From Symbiodinium natans (lineage: Eukaryota > Sar > Dinophyceae > Suessiales > Symbiodiniaceae), in NCBI GenBank assembly GCA_905221605.1, contig CAJNDS010001335.1, positions 727,938 to 791,937 on the forward strand: a stretch of 64,000 nt of DNA, given 5' to 3'. Numbering within the stretch: the first letter of the stretch is position 1; each line of letters starts with the position of its first letter. This document shows positions 47,241-57,138 of the stretch, piece by piece. The translations under genes and the position numbers were made by a program. The notes below the pieces were generated by a model, which ran no database searches, was not told the origin of the DNA, and saw only the letters and a list, made by a program, of their open reading frames with translations.

Positions 47241-47816
47241 CCCCTAAACCCTAAACCCTACACCCTAAACCCTAAACCCTAAACCCTAAACCCGAAACCG
47301 AAGGAGGTAAGGGACCATATCAAGCGCGCGCATAACTACCCTGAGACTCTACCTAGACTTGCTGTCTGAGAGGCATCCAGGCCAAGTCTGTCCTCGTTGG
47401 CCGCTTAGCAGAGTTGCTGTCGAGTAAACCCTAAACCTTAAACCCCAAACCCTAAACCCTAAACCCCAAACCCTAAACCCTAAATCCTAAACCCTAAACC
47501 CTAAACTTCCCTTAACTCTAAAGCACCCGACCAGAACCCTGCATCCCTAACCAAGTTTGTAACAGACCCCTTGCTTGTGTTCGGGTTTAGACTTAGGACT
47601 CGGGCTTTTCTGAGTTCAGGTTGTAGGGTTGGGTTCCGGATGTCTCGGAAGAGTGACACCCACATGTGAGCCCCACCCCTTGACACAAACAAGCACTCAA
47701 CCCCCAACTAAGCCCTCGCGCCAGACGATCGCGGGATTCAGCAAAACCCTAAACCCTAAACCCCCTAAACCCCCTAACCCCCTAAACCCCTAAACACCCT
47801 AAAAGCGCCCCTAATC

Positions 47817-47887
47817 CGTCCTCGACTGTGTCTCGACTGATCGTAATGTCGAAGTAGCGGCGGGTGAGCGCCTCCACCGCAGGAGGT
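47817..47887 (-). CDS. Exon with GA donor
   Basis: After GCTCCAG it reads PPAVEALTRRYFDITISRDT then VED, ending GACG|GATTAGG. Flanked by CCCTAAA left and TTTAGGG right. Family unknown. Confidence 0.55.
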
Positions 47888-48486
47888 CTGGAGCTCAAAC
47901 CCTATATGGGGGTTTCCGAAGTTCGGGTTTAGGGTTTAGGGTGTAGGGTTTAGGGTTTAGGGTTATGAAGGGCACCTTCTTGGGGACCTTATTATAACTG
48001 GATCCTACTAGTTTGGGGTCCATTTTTGGGGGTCCCCTATTTTCGGCAAATTCCCAAAATCGTTTGAAATGATGCCATGGTTTTCTCGTAGGGCCTTTTA
48101 GGGTCTAGGGTTTAGGGTACATAGGGTTTAGGGCTTAGGGTTTAGGCTTCCGGGTACACAGGGTTTTGGGGTATATAGGACTTCAGCTGTTGGGTGTAGG
48201 GTATAGGGTTAGATATCGGGTTGAGGGGCTCGGGCTGCTTAATGGTTCGGAGTTTGGGTTCTAGAGCACAAGTTTTAAGGGGTTCAAGGTACAGTTTCGG
48301 GTTTAGGTGCCAGGGCTTAGGGTTTCGGGTTTAGGGCTTAGGCCGGTTCCCCTTCAACCATGCAACAAAACAAGGATTCACCCTCGACTCCTGAAATCAA
48401 CCCTGATCCCTAGACCCTTAACCCCAAACTCTGATCCCTAGACCCGAAACCCTAAACCCTAAACCCCACCAAAAGCAAACTCCGTC

Positions 48487-48557
48487 CTCAGTTCTGGAAT
48501 CCAGTGCATGGCTCAACTTGATGGTGGAGTCCTGCACACAAGCCAAAGCCGCCTGGG
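48487..48557 (-). CDS. Exon with GA donor
   Basis: After CGAAAG two bases lead into QAALACVQDSTIKLSHALDS then RTE, ending GAG|GACGGAG. Clear coding character; unknown product, probably the same gene as its neighbours. Confidence 0.55.
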
Positions 48558-48682
48558 CTTTCGGGGTTTAGGGTTTAGGGTTTAGGGTTTAGGGTTTAGG
48601 GCTTAGGGCTTAGGGCTTAGGGCTTAGGGCTTAGGGTTTAGGGCTTAAGGTTTCGGATTTAGGGCTGTAGGCTTCGGGGTGC

Positions 48683-48773
48683 CAGTCAGCAGCGTAGCTG
48701 CCCTCGAATACTCGAAAAGCCGAGGGTTGAGCCCCGGGAGGTCGAGACATGCCAGTTTCACAAGCTTTGGCAC
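48683..48773 (-). CDS. Exon with GC donor
   Basis: After CCAAAG it reads VPKLVKLACLDLPGLNPRLF then EYSRAATLLT plus one base, followed by GCACC. It has 30 codons with no stop and balanced composition. Product unknown. Confidence 0.55.
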
Positions 48774-48884
48774 CTTTGGGTTTCGGATTTAGGGTTTAGG
48801 GTTTAGGGTTTAGGGTCCAGGGTTTAGGGTTTAGGGTTTAGGGTTCAGGGGAATTTGGGTTTTTTCCGGGTTTTGGGGGGACTC

Positions 48885-48948
48885 CTTGTCCACGGTGTCC
48901 GATGACACGCAGCACTGGATGCACATCATGGTGGCGAGGCAGAGAGAC
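48885..48948 (-). CDS. Exon with GA donor, cysteine-rich
   Basis: After CCCAG one base leads into SLCLATMMCIQCCVSSDTVD then K, ending AAG|GAGTCC. A TMMCIQCC segment could be acylated or membrane-associated, but that is speculative. Confidence 0.5.
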
Positions 48949-49330
48949 CTGGGAAGGCCCGTTTAAAGTCTCGGGAAGGCTGTCTTTAGGGTCTAGGATT
49001 GAAGGTTTAGGGTTTAGGGTTTAGGGTTTAGGGTTTAGGGTTTAGGGTTTAGGTTTTAGGGTTGTGTTCTCAGTGTCGTTTTATATAGGGAGTTCGGAGC
49101 TTGGGAAGCTGGATGCCCTCATCACGGCGTCTCCTGGTCAAGGGTCTCGGTTTAGAGCTTAAGGTTTAGGGTTTTGGGCTAAGGGGCTCTTTCAGGAACG
49201 CGGCTTGGGGTGTTTCCAAAGGAGAGAGGCGGGCATTGGGATGACTACCGGCACCCTTTTCTGAAGGTCCCTAAACCCTACCTATACACCCGAAACCTAA
49301 ACCCTAAACCCGGAACCCTAAACCCGAAAC

Positions 49331-49452
49331 CCCTGAACTCCCGACGCCGAGCCGCCGTCGCACCAAGGGTCGTAGAGGCCACTGGAGCAGAAGCGAGCCA
49401 CCGGGCCCAAAAGAAGCCAGAACACCGCGAAGAGAAAATACAAAAAGGACAC
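49331..49452 (-). CDS. Exon-like segment with a likely transmembrane helix
   Basis: One minus frame reads VSFLYFLFAVFWLLLGPVAR then FCSSGLYDPWCDGGSASG: a hydrophobic helix followed by a cysteine- and glycine-bearing loop. The other two minus frames are also open here, so the frame rests on plausibility. Confidence 0.4.
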
Positions 49453-50302
49453 CCGTAAAACAGCGCGTATGGCCCTTGAAACTGATGCTTAGAGAGCATG
49501 CTTTGAGGACGCAAGAACCTGATGAGCCTGAGGCGGCGGATGCCCATATGGGTATCCATCAAACCTATAAAGCCTCAACCCTGAATCCTAAACCCCCTAA
49601 ACCGTTAAACTTACCCGAAACCCTAAGCCCTCAACCCTAAACCCTAAACCCAAAGTAGGTACTTCGCTATCTTGGGAGCGCTCCGGCTCCTTCTACTCAG
49701 AGGCAGTAGCTATAAGAGCAGCCCCTGGAGGTTGAAACTTAAACTAGTGGAGAATGTTTGGGTTCAGGATTCAAGGTTTAGGGCTTAGGGTTTAGGCTTC
49801 AGGGGTTATTGAAATTGTACAGAGCTTGGGTCCCAAAAAGCTTTGACCGACAGTTTTGACGGAAAGGGCTTGGGCCCCAAAAAGTTTTGACCGAAACGTT
49901 TTGACCGAAAGTTTTCTTTTTAGAACCTCGGTTCACACTTTTGGGTCGGGGGGAGGGGGGCTTTGGGGGTTGGGGCGGGCGGGGCTGCCGGCAGGAAGGC
50001 ATTTGGGGGGGTTAGCATGTCCAGGCGCTCTGATTAATTTACTCAAACTCTGATTGTCAGACGCAACGAAAATGGGTGAAATGCACTTGAGTTGAAAATG
50101 GCGAGTGAACAGATTGCTTGCCAGGAGTCTCTCAAGAGTTTGAAATACAAGGAGGATGTGACCAGGGCCTGTGTAACTGCGCCGCAAGATCCGCAAGTAG
50201 GAAAGTGTGTGCTTCGAGACTGTTCTTTCTGCAGCACGTAGAAGCTAGAACTGGCGCATTGTTTGGTCTCGCACGCACTGCTGCGGTTCTATCTGTACAA
50301 TA

Positions 50303-50890
50303 TCAGCCACATGCCGTTAAGTCACTCCAGGTGATGCAATGCCTGAAGAATATTTTGACCCCAAGCAAAGATACACAGACTGACTTCAGTAGTCTAGACG
50401 TTTTCTGAGTTGCACGCGGCGTGTTGTCGAACATCTTAACAGCGCGTCGTATTTCCCGTCGACTGCTCCTGAAGAACATATCTTGCAAGAGCAGAGCATG
50501 TGACACCAGCTCAAGGATCGAGCTCCTGGCTTGATGTTTTCCCGAGTTTGATCGCAACAGCATGCTTCGTGAATCGGCGTACGATTGTACACCTGACAAA
50601 CCTGCTTGGATCAAATAATTCCAAGGCTGCTTTACTGTGTCGTACAGCTCGATGTGCAGGCGATCGACGGCGGCCTTGACCTGACACATACGCGAACTCT
50701 AAAGATCGCATGAAAGCAGCATGACGCCGCTCCGATGACTGGCCTTGCTCTTCAGGGGCCGATCTTTCATAACGCTGCGCCTGTCGCAACAAGAACTCAC
50801 TTGTGTAGTTAAGCTTCTGTTCCCAGACCTGTTCTCGGCTGGCATTTTCGAATCTGGTTGAGTGCTCTACGTCGCAGGGCCGAAAGCTTC
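50303..50890 (-). pseudogene. Degraded coding stretch, unknown protein
   Basis: From about 50890 the minus strand reads STRFENASREQVWEQKLNYT, SEFLLRQAQRYERSA and FMRSLEFAYV. At about 50690 coding passes to another frame: VKAAVDRLHIELYDTVKQPW, SILELVSHALLLQDMFF and REIRRAVKMFDNT. No intron of reasonable size bridges the frames, so a frameshift is likely. The helical, charged character is coherent across the break. This 1.4-kb stretch (49.8-51.2 kb) lacks heptamer repeats, like the 7-8.8 kb broken gene. Confidence 0.4.
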
Positions 50891-51574
50891 ACAAGATGGT
50901 TCTTGCGAGCACGCATGATAACGTCTGATTAAGTCTGAAAGTTGAGACAGTGTCGAGTGGCTCAGAGAGATGTTGAGTTCTCTCATAATCATTATCATGC
51001 CGGAAGAAGAAATGGTTCCTCAACTGAGGCCCGTCAGAGACGTGGGACAACCTTCTTCGCAAGAGGCTGAAAATGGTTTGAATTCTATTCATTCCCATTA
51101 ATATAAATCGAACAAGTTGCTATTTTTCAAGAGGCTCTCAATAGGCTGAAAGAAAGTTTTGAACCTGCAGTTTGGGAGCTGGCAGTGGCTGAACACTCGC
51201 TGCTACTCGTAGCAGCCGCAGTTCGGTCTGGTTTAGGGTTTAGGGTTTAGGGTTTAGGGTTTAGGGTTTAGGGTTTAGGGTTTAGGGTTTAGGGTTTAGG
51301 GTTTAGGGTTTAGGGTTTAGGGTTTGGGGTTTAGGGTTTAGGGTTTAGGGTTTAGGGTTTAGGGTTTAGGGCTTAGGGCTTAGGGCTTAGGGCTTAGGGT
51401 TTGGGGTTTGGGGTTTGGGGTTTTGTGTTTGGGGTTTGGGTTTTGGGGTTTGGGGCTTAGGGTGTGTAAACGGGAAGCTCGCTGGCGCTAGAAGCACCCA
51501 GGCCGCTCGCTTGCGTTAGCATGTAGTCCCACCCCGGTTCACCCCCCAAACCCCCCTCACCAGGGTCTTTCTTG

Positions 51575-51784
51575 CTTTTTACTTCCTTCCGAACTCCAAG
51601 AGGAAGAGTGCCCCTGCTGCACGGGGGTCCCAAAAGCCTCCTGAAGCATTCTGTTGGTGGCTCGTGGGGCTTTTGAGGCTCTCGTGTGGTAAAATAAGCG
51701 GCGCCCAAAACCATCACTAAAAAACCGCATTTTCATTGCGGGTCCGGACAAATCCTGGATCCCCCCCTCTTTTGGGGTTGTCAT
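51575..51784 (-). CDS. Exon-like segment ending in GTGAGG donor
   Basis: Minus reading RFFSDGFGRRLFYHTRASKA, NRMLQEAFGTPVQQGHSSSW and SSEGSKKQERP precedes CCTG|GTGAGG. An overlapping minus frame (to 51457) is longer but less protein-like. Product unknown. Confidence 0.4.
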
Positions 51785-52168
51785 GAAGCCTTAGAGGGTG
51801 GGCGGCCCCCGACCAGGGCAGCAAAGCTGTAAGGGTAGCGGCCTGCACGCCCCTACTCTCAGCCGTGGACCAGCAAAAAAGGGGTGGCAAAGCCTGCTGA
51901 CCCGTTGGCTCTAAGCAAAAGTTTAAGGGGGTCTCAAGGGGGGTGTTACACCAGTGACGGAGGTGCAAAAAAAAAGAAAGGTAACAGACGGGTCGCGAGG
52001 CAGGTCCCAGGGGGGCAGGAGGGTCAATGGCAAAATCGTGGAGGTTCCCCCTCTTGGAATTACCCGGAAGGGGGGGGGGGGGTTCCTAGACCCTCGACCC
52101 CCCCCCCACCCCTAGCCACAGGGCCCAAGGCTGCGCTCGGCCGGCGGCCTCGGTCCAAGCCTCGAACG

Positions 52169-52261
52169 CCATGCAAGTGGACAGCGGCGCTCTTACCCTC
52201 CCTCACCGTTCTGTCGAGACGAGCCTCGAGAGCCCATGCAAGTGGACAGCGGCGCTCTCGG
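52169..52261. repeat. Direct repeat CATGCAAGTGGACAGCGGCG
   Basis: A 24-bp unit (ending CGCTCT) occurs at about 52170 and 52234, 64 bp apart, in a GC-rich exon-like island. It may mark an exon duplication; reading frame unresolved. Confidence 0.75.
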
Positions 52262-52680
52262 CAGTTTAGGGTGTAGGGTTTAGGGTTAGGGTTTAGGGTT
52301 TTGGGTTTTGGGTTTTGGGTTTAGGGCTGAGGTTTCCCAGACCGGCCAAACCCTGAACCCTAAACTACCCAAAGCCCTGAACCCTGAAGTCGTTGGGTCA
52401 GCCATGAACCAAGATTTGGGCTTGAGGCGGGTTTAGGGTTTAGGGTCTGGGAGTCCGTTTCGGATTTCGGGGTTTAGGGTTCAGAGGGCTTGGGGTTTGC
52501 GGGCTCTGTAGGGTGTCTCTAGGAGGGTGTCAAGGGTTTATAGGGTTTAGGGTGTAGGGTCCAACAGAGAGGTTTTAGGTTTAGGCCTTCAAGGACCCAA
52601 AGCTTCCGAAAGATTCCCTAAAGCCTAAACCCTAAACCCTAAACACTAAACCCAAATCCCAAACCAGACGTGGATCCTTT

Positions 52681-52733
52681 TTGTGCCTCGCTCTTGCATC
52701 GGGCAGCGCAGCCTATGCCGACGTTGAACCTAA
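52681..52733 (-). CDS. Short exon-like island
   Basis: Minus reading FNVGIGCAARCKSEAQKGS is open between repeat-like flanks. No family recognised. Confidence 0.35.
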
Positions 52734-53054
52734 GACCCCTAGGACACTCGGGGCTGTAGCCTTTGGGGATTTGGGGAGGGTCTAGTGTTTAGGGTTTAGA
52801 GTTTGGGGAGTGTTGCGGTGAGCACCCGATGCCCAAAGCCTGAAGGTCTCACCCTGATCCCTAAACCCTAAACCTTAAACCTTTTCAAGACCACCCTGGG
52901 CCACCCTGGAGCTACACAGGTACCTGTCTTTTTGGTACATAAGAAGACGGGCGCGACAAGGGCACACACATCCTAAGCCCGAAAAACAACGACCCAAACC
53001 TTCAGGGGGTATGTAGTGTCTAGGATTTTCAAGCCCAAACCCCAAGGTGCCCCG

Positions 53055-53470
53055 GCCCTCGAGCCTAAACCCTAAGCCCTAAGCCCTAAGCCCTAAGCCC
53101 TAAACCCTAAAACCGAAGCCCTAAACCCTAAGCCCTAAACCCTTAACCCTAAGCCCTAAGCCCCTAAGCCCCAAGCCCTAAACCCTAAACCTGAGCCCAA
53201 GCCCTAAACCCTAAGCCCTAAGCCCCTAAGCCCCAAGCCCCACCCTAAACCTAAGCCCTAAGCCCGAAACCCTTAACCCTAAGCCCTAAGCCTAAGCCCC
53301 AAGCCCTAAACCCTAAGCCCTAAGCCCCTAAGCCCTAAACCCTCAACCCTAAACCCGAAGCCCTAAGCCCAAAACCCTAAACCCTAAACCCTAAGCCCTA
53401 AGGTGTAAGCCCCTAAGCCCAAGCCCAGGTCCGAAGCCCTAAACCCTAAACCCTAAGCCCTAAGCCCTAA
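53055..53470. repeat. CCCTAAG-dominated degenerate array
   Basis: About 415 bp of CCCTAAG, CCCTAAA, CCCCTAAG and related units with irregular spacing. It lies immediately downstream of exon 53474-53533 in transcript sense. Confidence 0.88.
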
Positions 53471-53473
53471 AGA

Positions 53474-53533
53474 AGCTTGCGCTGGGCGGCGTCGGCCGGC
53501 ACGATGTGCCTCAGGAGCCTGAAATGGCTTAGA
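53474..53533 (-). CDS. Short exon
   Basis: Minus reading LLSHFRLLRHIVPADAAQRK is open. Left flank is a CCCTAAG-type array, right flank TTTGGGG/TTTAGGG-type, the usual exon context here. Confidence 0.45.
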
Positions 53534-53805
53534 AGCTGGAGTTGAGGGTTTGGGGTTTGGGGTTGAGGGTTTGGGGTTTCGGGTTTAGAGGGTTTAGGGT
53601 TTAGGGTTTCGGGTTTAGGGTTTAGGGTTTGGGGTTTAGGGTTTAGGGTTTCGGGTTTAGGGTTTAGGGCTTAGGGTTCCGAAGCTCAGGGCTCCTGGGC
53701 TCTCAAAGTTTCCGCTGACCCCAGCTTTGAGCGGGGGAGGCGCTCGTGAAGACTCCATGGCGTCGGCGTAACCCCGCACCTCAAGCTGATGCATGCCCAC
53801 CCCCC

Positions 53806-54412
53806 GCTTGCTCCGCCCGCCGCTCCCCCACCCCCCTTCCCTCCCACCCCCTCACCCCCCCTCCCACCCCCGCCCCCCCACCACCCGCCTCCGCCCCCCC
53901 CCCCCCCACGCACCCCCCCCCCCCAGATGGCGACTTTTTGTCCTCCACCCCCCCCACACCAACCCAGCCCCCCCCCCGCCCCACCCCCCTTCCCTCCCAC
54001 CCCCCCACCCCGGGGTGGGGGGCGGGGGTGGGGTGGGGGGGGGGGGTGGGAGCGGGGGGGCGGGCGGGGGGGTGAGTGGGGGGGTGAGTGGGGGGGTGGG
54101 GGGGGGGAGGAGCGGAGGGTGCATGCCCCGGCGGGCATGCGCTGGAGCCCTTTAAAGTCAGTCGGGGCGGGTGGCGGGGTGGCCCCCACCCCCCCCACCC
54201 ACCCCCCAGTGCGTGCCCACCCCCTCCGCTTGCTCCGCCTGCTGCACCCCCCCCCCACCCCACCCCTCCCCCCCCACTACCCGCACCCCCCCCCACCCAC
54301 CCCCCCCCCACCCGCCACCCCACCCCCCCCCCCCCCACCCCCATGACTGACTTGAAAAGACTGACTTCCCCCCCCCCCCCCCCCCCCCCCACCCACCCCC
54401 CCCCCCCTAGAT
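53806..54412. repeat. Poly-C / poly-G tract, G-quadruplex-prone
   Basis: About 600 bp of C runs (53806-54013), then G runs (54014-54118), then C runs (54178-54412), broken by single A or T. A perfect 22-bp inverted pair flanks the distal part: CTGGAGCCCTTTAAAGTCAG.. at 54142-54163 and its complement at 54426-54447. Overlapping proline- or glycine-only open frames here are not taken as genes. Assembly errors are likely in such sequence. Confidence 0.85.
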
Positions 54413-54455
54413 GACTGACTTTAAAGACTGACTTTAAAGGGCTCCAGTGGACAAG

Positions 54456-54720
54456 ACCCGGAAGTGTATGCACACCACGGTCCAGCATCTACTGGACCCG
54501 GTATATAAGTGTTATGTATATGTCTATATGCTTAAGCCACGGTTCGGAGCTTTCACCGAACCCGGAAGTGTATGCACACCACGGTCCAGCATGCACCGGA
54601 CCCGGTATATTAGTGTTCTGTATAATTTTGTATAAACCACGGTCCGGAGCTTTCATCGAACCCGGAAGTGTAGGCACACCACGGTCCAGCATATACCGGA
54701 CCCGGTATATATAAGTGCAT
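54456..54720. repeat. About 100-bp tandem repeat, nearly 3 copies
   Basis: Units start at 54456, 54560 and 54660, each with CCCGGAAGTGTA, CACACCACGGTCCAGCAT and GGACCCGGTATAT. Spacing is 104 and 100 bp. No coding sense. Confidence 0.92.
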
Positions 54721-54899
54721 ATACCCCCCCCCCCTGCCCCGGTCGCGGATGGCCTCTCAGCACACTACCGACTAAGCCCTCCTAATGCCCTTGAAACCCT
54801 GAACGCTCAACCCTAAGCCCTAAACCCTAAGCCCTAAACCCTAGGCCCTAAACCCCCTAAACCGTAGACCGCTCACTCTCCTCCTGCCTCTGCGAATTC

Positions 54900-56170
54900 G
54901 TCGAAAGATGGCCTGCCATCCTTGTTCTTGTCCGGTTTGCGCGGAGCATCAGGTTGAGGGGTCGGCGGCACTGGCGGTAGCCATTAAATCCGGCCCCCGC
55001 GCCGCCCGTGGTCCAGGGCGGAGCCCGCGTCGCACTAAAGCGCTAGCTTTAAGGGGCGAGCGCCCGAGCCGCCGACCCCGCCCAAAATTGCTTCAAATTC
55101 GCGCGGGGCCCTTCGGGAGGCCTCCAAAACGGCATCCAAGGGGACGCAACACGCGGTGGTGCGAAAAGCACGAAAACCTCGTAAAAACCATGGGTTTTTT
55201 ACGAAAAACCGAGGCCACAAAACACCCGCAGCACCCCATTAAACCCTCACGGGCGCGCATCATCGGCCCTAGCTTTTCACATGGGGCGCGCGCCAGGCCG
55301 AAACCACGTTTTTCAAGGTTTGGGGGGGGTACCGGAAGCCCAAAACCAGGCGAGCATCATGAGCATCAGCAGCCCTGGCCCGCGGGCCCAAGGCAATAAA
55401 AAACGCTGAAAAACGCTGAAATCACCGTAAATACCGTGTTTTTATGAGGTTTTTCACGCGTGCCTCCGACCCCCACCCCTGTTGCCCTTGACCCGCCCCC
55501 AAAGTGCGCATCATCGAAACCCACGTCCGGGGGGGGGTCTGCTGATGCTGCTGATGCGCGGGGTCCGGGCGCATCATCGAGCCATCGCTTCTCTTGGGCT
55601 TCGTGGGGGGGTCCGGGCCCACGGCCCAGAGACCCAGCTGATGCTCATGATGCTCGGTTTGGGGGGGTGTTCCAACAGCAGAAAACCTCGTAAATACCGA
55701 GTGTTTTGTGGGTCCACGTAAAAACGCCCCTAAAATCGCTCATTTTACGCGCTCGAACGGCTTCGTGCCTACAAAACACCCGAACAGCAGGACCCCGAAT
55801 GCCCTTAAGGGCATTCGGGGTCTTGCTTTTGGGGGTTTCGTGGGCACGCAAGCGTTCAAGCACATACAATCGGCGTGTTTAAGGGGGTTTTGGATGGCCT
55901 GGGGGAGGCCGCTGATGCTCATGATGCTCCCTTTCCTGGGTCCCAAAAGGCTTCCCAAGCCCAAAAACACGTGTTTACAGCGTTTTCTGAAGGTTTTTCG
56001 AAGGCAAAACGCATGCATAGAATGCTTTTAAGGCCCCCAAACCAACCCCACTGATGCTCCTGATGCGGGTGCGCGCGCGCGCGCGCGCGGGGGGGGTGGG
56101 AGGGAGGGGGGGCGAAGGCAGGAGAAAGAGAGACAGAGAGAAGGAGAGGACAAAGACACGGGAAAGAGAA
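54900..56170. other. Heptamer-free CpG-rich region with GATGCTCATGATGC motifs
   Basis: 1.27 kb without heptamers. The palindrome-like motif CTGATGCTCATGATGCTC or parts of it recur near 55250, 55355, 55505, 55545, 55640, 55915 and 56050. Motifs such as ACGTAAAAAC and CAAAACACCCG also repeat. Several frames are open on both strands; none is convincing as a gene. Confidence 0.6.
55721..55892. repeat. 172-bp fold-back with perfect 32-bp palindromic centre
   Basis: The centre 55791-55822 is a perfect palindrome (arm GACCCCGAATGCCCTT). Similarity of the arms continues outward to about 86 nt each at roughly 70-80% by eye. Because of this, both strands can encode the same peptide TPNALKGIRG. Confidence 0.88.
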
Positions 56171-56783
56171 GACAGTGCCAAGGTTCAAGGTTTCGTGCTT
56201 TGGGGGGCGGGGGCCGGCCCGTGCCGCTAGGCCTGAAATAAGGCTTCCGTATGGTTCTTTGGAACCGTAAACCCGAAGCTCTGAAGCCCTCAAGCGAAAC
56301 GTCCCTAAGCCCTAAACCCTAAACCCTAAACCCCAAAACGCCCCCACACCAAAACCCGGGAGCCGCCTCAGCCTCTGAGCTGCTTTAGACGCATGAAACC
56401 CCGAAGCCCTAAAAAAACCCTAGACCCCAGACCCAAAACCCCCAGATCCCAAACCCTAAACACCAAACCCTGAAAGCCCAAACCCCAAACCCTAAACCCT
56501 TGAACCCCAAACCCCAAACCCAAAAGAATTTTAACCTTCAACCCCGAACCCTAAACCCTAAACCCCGAACCCTACCCCCTACAACCATGCCGTACACCCC
56601 AACCCCAAGTCCTAAACCCTAAGCCCTTAACCCTAACCCCAAACCCTAAACCCCAAACCCCAAGCCCTAAACCCCAAACACTAAACCCCGAACCCCAAGC
56701 CCCAAACCCTAAACCCCAAACCCTAAACCCTAAACCTCTCGTACCTTCTATAATTCACATCTTAGGGTCAGTCGCGGACAAGG

Positions 56784-56875
56784 CACAAAGCTTCGTGGAC
56801 AAGGCAAGAGGCTTCGTGGACAAGGCAACTTTGTCTTGTCCACAAAGCCTCGTGCCTTGTCCACGAAGCCTTGTG
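56784..56875. repeat. 92-bp hairpin built from GCTTCGTGGACAAGGCA repeats
   Basis: Two tandem copies of a 19-bp unit are followed by two inverted copies, giving 46-bp arms with few mismatches. Related GGCAAGGCACAAG sequence follows at 56955-56985. Confidence 0.88.
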
Positions 56876-57106
56876 AACCCTAAACCCTAAACCCTAAAGC
56901 CTAAACCCTAAACTCCAAACCCCTCCATGATCCACCCCACCCCTTCCTACCCCAGGCACAAGGCAAGGCACGAGGCAAGGCACAAGCCCCCCCCCCCCCC
57001 CAACCTGAAAGTGCCAGGGTGGGGCGGGGTGATGAGGCTTAAGGTTTAGAACCCTAAGGTATGGAGTTTAAGGTTTATGGATTGAGTGAACCCTAAGCCC
57101 TAAACC

Positions 57107-57138
<32 letters not shown>

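Noticed and set aside
53686-54488. Proline- or glycine-rich proteins of 100-235 residues
   Set aside because: They are read-outs of poly-C/poly-G in every frame on both strands.
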